From positions 1-16,410 of the forward strand of contig SGPL01000660.1 in assembly GCA_004802705.1 (NCBI GenBank): a stretch of DNA of 16,410 nucleotides, in the 5' to 3' direction. The translations under genes were made by a program, and so were the position numbers. The notes beneath the pieces were generated by a model. It ran no database searches, was not told the origin of the DNA, and worked only from the letters and a program-made list of their open reading frames with translations. The stretch's first letter is position 1, and every line of letters starts with the position of its first letter. This stretch comes from Bondarzewia mesenterica (taxonomy: Eukaryota; Basidiomycota; Agaricomycetes; Russulales; Bondarzewiaceae). Shown here in pieces: positions 9,646-16,410 of the stretch.

Positions 9646-10160
9646 TCACTTGGTGTGAACCCGGATGTCCTTTCGGAAGTTTTCGCCAGAGTCGAACGAG
9701 AAGAGAAGTAAATGAGGCAGACTTCCACCTGGTTGACCTTGGAAGACCAAGTGAGTCTCGACTGCAGAGCACATCCCGTACCTATTCCGAGCGACAGTGC
9801 CTGTGAAAAAAAAAATCGCTCTCCTGGTAGGGGCTAGGATTAGGCCTTACCGTTGCTATGGAGATTGCAATACATACCGTTGACGAGCGTGGCCAGGTCT
9901 GTTTCGGGCTCTCGGTCGTCGGCTTTAATATTCCGGGGTCTTCAAGTGAGGGAGTGTGACATAGGGGATCTCAAATACATACTGTATTGCCCATACTTGG
10001 GTTACCTTTTCTGGTTTAACATTATGTAAACACGCACGTCGCTCTCCGACCTCCACCTTCAACACCTTCAACAGCTACAACGCGACACCGTGAATATTGG
10101 CGGNAACATTGGCCTGCTGTCGATCNGCGAGTTGCCAGAGAGTGTGAAAGAGGAAAGCAT
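9646..10160 (-). CDS. spliced hypothetical protein, 3' part clear, 5' part uncertain
   Basis: Not recognised. Three exon ends fit well. An exon ends at 9983 (CA|GTATGT). A 43-nt intron 9940-9982 follows. Exon 9878-9939 is next. A 77-nt intron 9801-9877 (G|GTATGT donor, T-run then CACAG acceptor) follows, and the terminal exon 9646-9800 stops with TGA at 9646-9648. Phases agree across both joints. The joined frame has natural composition: VKPEKVTQVWAIQ, then RNIKADDREPETDLATLVN, then GTVARNRYGMCSAVETHLV and LPHLLLFSFDSGENF. Upstream, the ATG at 10160 opens MLSSFTLSGNS, but this frame is offset by one base from the exon ending at 9983. Single Ns at 10104 and 10126 lie between them, so a sequencing indel or an unseen intron may explain the offset. 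No conserved domain, signal peptide or membrane segment can be named. It may be the end of a longer gene continuing to the right. Confidence 0.45.
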
Positions 10161-10181
10161 GACATGGGTCGGATTGTGCGG

Positions 10182-11060
10182 TTACATGCTCGTGAGGGCG
10201 GGTTGCCTGCCAGCAGATTCACCCAACGAAGTGAGTTTTCTGCTGCAGTTCGTGCCCTTGTGCTGATCATTCTCAAGGTGTATCCGCTTGCATGGGAGAT
10301 CCTGATTGATGANGTCTATTTCGATGGACATAGGCTTCCGAGATCACGCTTGTCATTTGCACGTCGTCCATCATCCTGAAGGTCCGTGCTTGAGATAACA
10401 TCATTGTCCTCNCCGTGCAATTCGAAGATTAATCAGAGTTGTTTTTTGCTGGATGGAGCAGGGGACTGTTCAGTCNTCAGTCTTCACCAGCCATCTCGAC
10501 ACCCACCTCCTCCGGCTTTCGCATCTTCGACCTCCAACTCTGCTGCACCCGGTGGCGTGCGTGGGATCCTCGATGTCCAGTGANNGCGACGATGCAGGAG
10601 CAATGTCCGAGTTTTGTACTGTGACTATAGACACGTCTCGATCTCGATCGTTGGCCTCCAATGACTGGGACATTATTTTGGCATNAGCGATGTCGACTTC
10701 TTCGATGGGCGGGGGGTGTCNGGTGAGGGGTATGTGGNATCTGAGGGATCCTGCAACCGTTCCAGCACGTCCTCGAACACGCCATCATCGGCATCGTCAT
10801 TGTTGATGTCACTGCCCTTCNAGACCCNTCNGAGTGCATCCTCCCCTCCAACATCATTCATTTTCATTCCTGAGACGACNTCAGAAGCCTCGTTGGGCTA
10901 CGGGCACGCATCCCTCCACCACCGCTTGACGTGCGGGGTTTCAGCTTNGACCNNGCGNGCAACATCCCGTCGGGCGTGGCGCACCCTGCGATTGCCGAAA
11001 CTGTCGACAGCATCGAGCGCGGTCAATGCACGGAGAGCTGTTCTGCGTAGAGGTGGATAG
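10182..11060 (-). pseudogene. acidic coding stretch broken by frameshifts and Ns
   Basis: Not recognised. The minus strand shows protein-like segments that change frame several times. They begin with an Arg-rich helix (ALTALDAVDSFGNRRVRHARRD, 11040-10970) and PHVKRWWRDACP. An in-frame TAG lies at 10898-10900. Then come acidic disordered segments such as NNDDADDGVFEDVLERLQD and, after a shift in a C-run near 10710, EVDIA-AKIMSQSLEANDRD. Further shifts lead through ELEVEDAKAGGGG, TEQSPAPSSKK and GEDNDVISSTDLQDDGRR to a TAA near 10182. Single Ns are dense here, so most breaks are probably sequencing errors, but true decay cannot be excluded. It lies just downstream of, and on the same strand as, the integrase-core gene. 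A splice from GTANAT near 11101 to the acceptor before 11046 would join the two in phase, so it could be an acidic tail of that protein. It could also be a separate gene. Confidence 0.4.
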
Positions 11061-11085
11061 ATGTGAGGTATCATTTAGCAGTGTA

Positions 11086-12138
11086 TTAGAACATCAATNT
11101 ACGCATGGAAGTGAATACATCCNATACAGTTTCGAAAGTCAGATCAATGACATTTAAAGTGTCGTACACTGCTTGTGCACGAGCAGAAAATTCTAGAGAA
11201 GTGAACTCCAATAAATTATNGCCTCCCATCTCTTTCTTGAGCTCACGAACAATCTCCACATCTACAGGAATAAGACAGTCTCTCCCACCCCACCTGTCAG
11301 GCAAGCTATAAGCTTGGTTGNGAGACATTCCAGATGGCCCAGCCTTGGTGTTGTCCCTTCGCATTCGGGCACTGTTGCGGAACTTTATGAAGTTCTGTAA
11401 CTCCTTGTTAAGAAGTCGTGACTAGAGCCATTGGCAAAGCTCACTATCGTCACTGACTTGTTAGTTTGTAGATTGTTTGCAAGGGGCCAAAAACTCACAA
11501 CTCTTCAGGAATATTGGGATGATAGATTCCCTCGGCCTCACNCCTTTGGAAGAACTGCACAGCATCGTCACCAAAATCTAAATGGAGGNGAAGCCAAGAC
11601 CGCTCGACAGAAATATTGTGTACACTCCGAAGGTACACATGAGCGGATAGCTTGTGATCATTCAGTTCAGGTGCAGACAGCTCGCTGAATAAAGAGATCA
11701 TTAGTACATGTTGTATATCACACTCACAAAGATACGCANNGCAGTGCCTTGACAAGGCCATAGAGTATTGTTGTTTCTGAGCCGCAGTCCGTAGTGAATT
11801 GATTCNGCATCATACCTAATTAAAGGAAAGGCAGTCAGATTCCATCACTGCAAAATAAGATAAACTTTGAATGACGCACCACCCAACTCCTCCACTAGCA
11901 GCAAAAAGCAGTACCCAATGATCTTGCNGAGACGGTTGCTCGGAAGTACCCACCCTCCGATATATTTTCCTGTTGCATCCTCTACGACCGCCCATATTCC
12001 GAATCCAATGCAATAGAGCTTATCGTGACCATCTCCAGCCCACCTATCGTGAATGCCAATGGGGTGCTTCGGAAAGCGGCGAATCTTCTTTGAGGCGGGC
12101 TCACGTANATCAAACCCTTCTGGATCATGGATGTGCAT
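11086..12138 (-). pseudogene. integrase-core (DDE) transposase-like protein, 5'-truncated with nonsense codon
   Basis: Four exons fit: 12138-11880, 11815-11728, 11684-11499 and 11443-11086, with introns of 64, 43 and 55 nt. All have GTGCGT or GTGAGT donors and consistent phases. The protein begins MHIHDPEGFD and matches the integrase-core family found in many copies in agaricomycetes (recalled family pattern). The acidic triad is visible: Asp in RWAGDGHDKL, Asp in FTTDCGSETT, and Glu in SVHNISVERSW, the last two about 46 residues apart. Later segments SARMRRDNTKAGPSGMS and YSLPDRWGGRDCL are also characteristic. Exon 4 contains an in-frame TAG at 11422-11424 after CQWL, at a place where the family has Trp (TGG to TAG). 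The N-terminal HTH-like part expected in the family is missing: the first ATG lies 2 nt from the edge of the inverted repeat at 12140, and a TGA in that repeat closes the frame. Five or more Ns fall within the exons. It is probably a dead element. Confidence 0.75.
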
Positions 12139-12369
12139 GCATCAGGAAAACTACAAAATAACTTTTGTACTTATGACACTTTATGAGCTTATTTGTAACC
12201 AATTTGTAACTTACTCACTTGTTCAAGCTTGCTGATAGAGACCNGTCTAGCTTAGCTTGTTACTTTTGTAGCTTCTGGGGCTCTCAAGATCTCAAGTTGC
12301 ACAAGTAGAGAGCGGGTGGATTACAAAGTAAGATTGCATAATCCATAAAAGGAATATCAAGTTCTTGCC

Positions 12370-12450
12370 CAACTGGGGGTTTGAACCTGACATCTCACAA
12401 GCACAGCCACTGCAACATGTCGTGATACTCTTGCCCATTGCACCACATGT
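12370..12450 (-). other. tRNA-like pol III promoter segment, left arm
   Basis: On the minus strand this reads TGGTGCAATGGGCAAGAG (A-box-like), then about 40 nt later GGTTTGAACC's complement, GGTTCAAACCC, a textbook B-box (12378-12388). The stems needed for a working tRNA cloverleaf pair poorly, so this looks tRNA-derived rather than a functional tRNA gene. Confidence 0.55.
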
Positions 12451-12717
12451 GCTATATTTATGTATGAAATAATATAATTATATACACTCTCTTTCGACTT
12501 TTTTCCACTCTTCAATTAGACTGGATTCATTTTTCTCTTTTTCATGCATTTCTTATGCATAAACATGTATCAGAAGATAATATTTACAGTCTCTCTAACA
12601 TATTTGATACATGTTTGTGCATAAGAAATGCATGAAGAGAAAATGAATCCAGTCTAATTGAAGAGTGGAAAAAGTTGAAAGAGAGTGTATATAATTATAT
12701 TATTTCATATATAGATA

Positions 12718-12800
12718 TAGCACATGTGGTGCAATGGGCAAGAGTGTCACGACATGTTGCAGTGGCTGTGCTTGTGAGATGTCAGGTTCAAACCCCCAGT
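12718..12800 (+). other. tRNA-like pol III promoter segment, right arm
   Basis: Mirror copy of the left-arm segment. The A-box-like TGGTGCAATGGGC starts near 12727 and the B-box GGTTCAAACCC lies at 12785-12795. The spacing of about 58 nt fits a tRNA with a long variable arm. T-stem and acceptor pairing are poor, which argues for a SINE-like tRNA-derived head, not a mature tRNA. Confidence 0.55.
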
Positions 12801-13032
12801 TGGGCAAGAACTTGATATTTCTTTTACAGATTATGCAATCTTATTTTGTAATCCACCCGCTCTCTACTTGTGCAACTTGAGATCTTGAGAGCCCCAGAAG
12901 CTACGAAAGTAACAAGCTAAGCTAGACAGGTCTCTATCAGCAAGCTTGAACAAGTGAGTAAGTTACAAATTGGTTACAAATAAGCTCATAAAGTGTCATA
13001 AGTATAAAAGTTATTTTGTAGTTTTCCTGATG

Positions 13033-13592
13033 GAGCTATCCTATCGGTGAGCTGTCCCATCCGCTTCAAGGGGACAAGGCGAACAGTCCAAGCGTTTTGG
13101 TCCTCAATCCCCAAAACTGTATTGACTTAATTCATATGGCATGCAGCAGGTGAACTGAAGTCACAGCCAATTGCGTGTGCATCGTGTATTAACCCCGATA
13201 ATTGTGATGTTATTGAATACAGGTTAGCTGCATGGTTTGGCTCGCCGCTGCCCCTCCCAAGCATCATGCATCAAGATCTTGCCATAACTTCTCTCAATGA
13301 AACAGTCCCACAGCACACCGAAAACGACACACAAGAGTACTTACTGTTATTTTGGTTTCTCATTCTCAAGCAGGTTTTTACGTAGTTGACTCACCTCAAC
13401 TTGTATTGATTCGCGTTGACTAGATTATGTATGTTCCTCACGGAATGAAACCTACAGGAATGCGTGAGTGCTCGCATTCGTCGTGCACTTTGTTCTGAAC
13501 TTGGTAAAGCACGATTAGAGTCATAACTTGAACTTCCCTTGCTTCTCCATCATCTTCTATCTGACTCTTTCTATCCCTAATATATTTGCAGG
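13033..13592. other. spacer right of the inverted repeat
   Basis: No gene is recognised. I looked on the minus strand for the missing 5' part of the integrase-core gene directly beyond the repeat and did not find its motifs. The far end serves as the promoter region of the following plus-strand gene. Confidence 0.4.
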
Positions 13593-13600
13593 TATAAGAG
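13593..13600 (+). promoter_or_regulatory. TATA-like box of the HExxH gene
   Basis: TATAAGAG is followed by a CT-rich stretch (CCCTTTACCGTCTCCCTC) and an ATG in good context (CCTATGGCC) about 70 nt downstream, at 13667. Confidence 0.45.
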
Positions 13601-13666
13601 GAGCCTTCAAATCCCCGAGTTGTCGCCATACTAGCTCCCTTTACCGTCTCCCTCTTCCAACAACCT

Positions 13667-14584
13667 ATGGCCAAGACTGTCGTTTTCACTGTCTGGAACA
13701 CTGACGACTTTTACTCTCAATAGCAGATCAGCGCCGATACAATCCCCTTGCTCAGGACTATCATCGAGAATGTCAAATGGCTTCTCCTTAATAGAACCCG
13801 CATTCGGCATGCTTATCTTTGCATACTTCGACAGACGACTCTCGACACCACACCGGCCACACCACAGGAAGACCAATCGCTGAGATCATTTTTTCAGTAC
13901 CGTTGGCCTGAAGTACGCTTGATGATCATGGAGCCGCACTGCTTTGCATATGTTCAACGGCACAGCGCACCCAGAAGGCTTTATCTCAGTCGTCGATTGG
14001 CTTGTTCGTTGCAGGGCTATAGTCCGACTTACCCAACAACCTACATGCTGAAAACTGCATTGATTATCACTGCCACTCTTTTCCATGAACTTGCTCACCA
14101 GCTATGGGCCGATATTCACAATCCCAGAATTGGCACTCCTCTGAACTTGATTTATCCCATTTAGAGGTACTTTCAAAATGGGCAACTGATGAATCCTCCT
14201 CAATGAGGAGAATCAGGATATGTCATTGAGGGTTGCCTTTTTGGTGGTATCTTGAATTCAGCCTTCGACGAAGGCTTCGAAGGAGATTACAAAAGAATCA
14301 GGACTCTCGTCATTCAAATGGATCTAGAAGGCCTCTATAATGAAGCAAGTTTTCATTTGAGTACGTCAACTTTTAACATCTGAGTGGTTCTGAAACTGCT
14401 CACGATGCAATGCAATTGAACTGCCATAGGAGAAACTGTGGTCCGAGCTAAAGTTAACTATCTCCTTCTTGCAATCAACCAATTTGACCCTCTCTTCATG
14501 CTTAACGACATTACGGCTGTGCTTCCAGACAGGCATAGCCCAGTAACATACCCCAATTACTTTGTCAGGAGTCCCGAAGGATAG
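13667..14584 (+). pseudogene. HExxH metallopeptidase-like protein, decayed
   Basis: From the ATG at 13667 one frame runs MAKTVVFTVWNTDDFYSQ, TAG (13721-13723), QISADTIPLLRTI and on to 14161, where a second TAG (14162-14164) closes it. It holds ALIITATLFHELAHQLW with the zinc-binding HELAH at 14084-14098. The frame resumes at about 14208 with ESGYVIEGCLFGGILNSAFDE, whose ESG...E is the usual site of the third ligand. It continues to 14360, crosses a clean 69-nt intron 14361-14429 (GTACGT...ATAG, phase 1), and ends with RETVVRAKVNYLLLAINQFD and TAG at 14582-14584. The first TAG (CAA TAG CAG) looks like Gln to stop, unless a weak 45-nt intron 13679-13723 removes it. The gap 14160-14207 looks like a 48-nt intron whose donor is now TTTAGA instead of a GT. 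Related small HExxH proteins occur in mushroom genomes with unknown substrate. No signal peptide is visible. Confidence 0.6.
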
Positions 14585-14894
14585 CCTTTGTTCATAGTGC
14601 GATCAAGGTCATCTAAGGCTGTGATTCCCTTCTTGTACGGAGCCATTCGAGTGCTTAAGCTGATCTGTCATCAGCAGATGGAGAAGGAGGTAGTATTAAG
14701 GGCAGCAGGTCCAGCGGTGTGAGATGGCATGGGGAGACCATATTAATGAAGTGGCAAATGGGTCAGCATTTGGTTTTCTAAGAATGTAATTTGATCGCGA
14801 AATGATGCTCTTATCTACTTGTATTTGTTATTTTGCTATGAGTTTGGAATACGATATCATGGATCAGTAAACTGAATGCGAGTTTTTTAGCGAG
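14585..14894. other. spacer, no gene seen
   Basis: This is the 3' flank of two convergent genes. It is AT-rich, with only short frames and no recognised motif. It probably includes 3' UTR sequence of one or both neighbours. Confidence 0.4.
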
Positions 14895-15358
14895 TCATTT
14901 GACCTTTCGAAAGCTAATAGCATATCCTTCGAGTGCTCCTGTCACGGCATGAATGAAATCGTCCAAGCTACGGCTATAATCTCCACGAGGTCTCGAGACC
15001 CATCCCTCCAGTCTTATTGAAATAAACCTCGTTCTTGGGCAAATCCATTCCGGACCACCCCACATCCAAGTAAGTGTCCCACCATTCACTGAAAGCTTCG
15101 CGAGGAGGCACAATGAATCTAAAGTCAATGATACATACCAAAGTAATTACGTCTGCGACTCATTGGTCAATAACATCAACCGGTACATATGTCTGAAATG
15201 GGCTTACCACCTGTCAAATAGTCTAACTTGCATGATGATAAGGGTAGTAAGAAAGACTTTGTGCACGCCACGTCCCCGCTTCTTGAACAGCTGTGCATGA
15301 CAGGATGCTGATCCCTGGGCGCTTCCTCATCTGCGCCGTGCTGTAAAAGATCAACCAT
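14895..15358 (-). CDS. two-exon protein of unknown function, apparent frameshift
   Basis: Not recognised. Exon 1 runs from the ATG at 15358 to 15208 (MVDLLQHGADEEAPRDQHPV...). A 55-nt intron 15153-15207 (G|GTAAGC donor, TTGAC branch-like, CGCAG acceptor, phase 1) leads to exon 2 from 15152. Exon 2 is protein-like: FRFIVPPREAFSEWWD, then YLDVGWSGMDLPKNEVYF, then NKTGGMGLE. This frame stops at a TAG (14974-14976). From about 15000 another frame becomes protein-like, PRGDYSRSLDDFIHAV and TGALEGYAISFRKVK, ending with TGA at 14895-14897. The simplest reading is a one- or two-base indel near 14985-15005, making this a recent pseudogene or a sequencing error. There are no Ns here. A competing 50-nt intron (GTATGT...CTTTCAG, about 15087-15138) is possible but would remove the conserved-looking FIVPPREAF segment. 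Confidence 0.4.
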
Positions 15359-15892
15359 TCATGTTTTTTTTTGATGCTGACACGAGAAAATTATCACAGT
15401 CGGAGAAACGGGGATTTTAATGACGATGAATAGATAGTCTTAGTATATGCCCTTTCATAGAGTGAGTACAGAGGGAAGCATAATCGGGACTGCCATTTGC
15501 ATTATCCAGAAGTACAAACATTTTTGTCCTGTATGTACAGTTTTCAGAATCTTGTTCGTGGTTGAGAACCGGAAGTAAATTTCTAATGAAGAGAGTTGCA
15601 CCCTGGACCGAATAAGTCAGAAAAGGCGCAAATTATTTGCGGTACGACTGCACTTACAGTCGTAAGATGATAAATAAAAGAAAGAGATTGACGAACTAGG
15701 TAATTGCTAGTCCAAGAGACTCTGCAGCTTGATTTGCTCACGTATGTTGATTTTCAGACAACTAAACCTTGCTCCGCACATAATTATGATAGGAGTATAG
15801 CAGAATTTTATACATGCCAGATCGTCTCATCAACAGCAGCCCAACGTATCGCTCAACAATGCTAGCATAAAAGCAAGAATTAGTAAAGAGAG
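15359..15892. other. AT-rich spacer, no gene seen
   Basis: Mostly AT-rich DNA with many short T and A tracts. No open frame with protein-like composition and no repeat longer than a few bases is seen. It could contain the promoter of the minus-strand gene at 14895-15358. Confidence 0.4.
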
Positions 15893-16342
15893 TTATGGGA
15901 ACATTTGGGGTACAAGAGTACGCGTGTTGGAAGGGGATATATGCTCAGCTGGAAAAAGATGTGAGCAGTGCAGCAGAGTGCAGCACACATCAGAGCAACT
16001 GAAAGAATTGTTGATGCAGCGCATGGAGATAAAGAGAAAAGGCCGGTCTGTATATGCATCTGCGTGATCAGAGAGATAAGGGAATTGGATTCCACAGCCA
16101 AACTTGAAGGAAATTGTTGAATACTTTTGAAAGATTCCGAAAAGGCCTCGAGGAGCTCGCGGAGAGAATTTGACGCAAAAAGGTGTCGGCTGCCCTTCCG
16201 ACTCCGACTCCGACTGTGACGATGAACCACGATCTAGGGTTAGATCCGAAGGCGCTCCGGAGCCCGACGTATTATTGACCTCATTTCCTCTTACTTCGAC
16301 TGATGACCCTCTTCGAGATTCTATGTTGCTGTTGTCGAGCAC
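15893..16342 (-). CDS. possible Ser-rich exon of a gene running off the window
   Basis: Not recognised. The frame has no ATG at its right end, only GTG, and a TAG upstream, so it would have to be an internal exon whose start lies beyond 16410. The first half is Ser/Glu-rich and disordered-looking: SSVEVRGNEVNN, and SSSQSESESEG, encoded by a small CGGAGT repeat at 16199-16215. A second minus-strand frame (15880-16230) contains SLRELLEAFSESFKSIQQF, an amphipathic-helix-like run, so a frameshift or splice may link the two. The distal part (CSDVCCTLLHCSHLF) looks like translated non-coding DNA. The opposite strand over 16170-16352 is also open and acidic, so strand is not certain. Confidence 0.2.
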   Translation of the reverse strand: MLDNSNIESRRGSSVEVRGNEVNNTSGSGAPSDLTLDRGSSSQSESESEGQPTPFCVKFSPRAPRGLFGIFQKYSTISFKFGCGIQFPYLSDHADAYTDRPFLFISMRCINNSFSCSDVCCTLLHCSHLFPAEHISPSNTRTLVPQMFP

Positions 16343-16410
16343 GATCAGATAGCTCGGTAAGCTCTATTTCTCTTTATGCGGTTCAAACACAAATGAACTG
16401 ATCGACTTTG

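Larger units (their letters stand above)
12140..13032. repeat. 893-nt near-perfect inverted repeat (foldback element)
   Basis: The left arm 12140-12572 and right arm 12605-13032 are reverse complements of each other over about 430 nt with few mismatches and small indels, around a 32-nt loop (12573-12604). The ends are CATCAGGAAAAC and its complement. The arms are AT-rich in the centre (TATATAATTATATTATTTCAT) and each contains a tRNA-like segment with A- and B-box motifs. No open frame of note and no clear target-site duplication is seen: the flanks are TGTGCATG on the left and GAGCTATC on the right. Possible explanations are a foldback/MITE element with very long terminal repeats or a head-to-head pair of SINE copies. 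A transcript across it would form a long hairpin. Confidence 0.92.

Noticed and set aside
9568..9711. 47-aa plus-strand ATG frame (MATATDGGQKK...)
   Set aside because: It is antisense to the terminal exon of the minus-strand gene, which has phase-consistent splicing.
12370..12800. Two functional tRNA genes
   Set aside because: A and B boxes are good, but the T and acceptor stems do not pair, and both copies lie in a repeat.
12132..13040. Target-site duplication around the palindrome
   Set aside because: The flanks TGTGCATG and GAGCTATC do not match.
1..16410. CRISPR arrays, operons, bacterial promoters
   Set aside because: Spliceosomal introns and gene families show a fungal nuclear genome; no spaced repeat array was seen.

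Overview
The window is nuclear DNA of a filamentous basidiomycete, probably an agaricomycete. Genes carry frequent short introns (about 43-77 nt) with GTRNGT donors and CTRAY-like branch points. The families present are typical of mushroom genomes: an F-box/LRR-type protein, a fungal kinase-like protein with VPKFYGYY and PGPLTVPP signatures, a many-intron metacaspase, an integrase-core (DDE) protein, and a small HExxH protein. There are no operons or ribosome binding sites. About 30 single N calls between 10104 and 12244 show that this is a draft assembly with one poor stretch. All gene models were spliced by hand from the sequence; family names come from recalled family motifs, not from a search.

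Layout. 1-465 holds no gene. 466-1968 (-) is a two-exon F-box/LRR-type gene. 2029-4730 is a gene-poor gap. 4839-6664 (+) is a kinase-like gene with a TATA-like site and a CT-rich leader. 7142-9188 (-) is a caspase-fold (peptidase C14, metacaspase) gene of about 14 exons, convergent with the kinase. It keeps the catalytic Cys motif DACHSG, but the exon with the catalytic His does not join in frame to the rest. 9646-10160 (-) is a spliced gene of unknown function. 10182-11060 (-) is an acidic coding stretch broken by frameshifts and Ns. 11086-12138 (-) is an integrase-core transposase with all three acidic catalytic residues, an in-frame TAG and a missing 5' part. It ends exactly against a near-perfect 893-nt inverted repeat (12140-13032), each arm of which contains pol III A- and B-box-like sequence. 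13667-14584 (+) is a decayed HExxH metallopeptidase-like gene. 14895-15358 (-) is a two-exon unknown gene with an apparent frameshift. 15893-16342 (-) may be part of a gene that runs off the window.

The left half (F-box, kinase, metacaspase) looks like ordinary gene space with lineage-expanded signalling families. The right half (10-15.4 kb) looks like a transposon-affected region with several decaying genes. No single pathway links the genes. The most interesting points are the metacaspase whose splicing or frame separates His from Cys, and the giant palindrome with pol III boxes lying against a truncated transposase.
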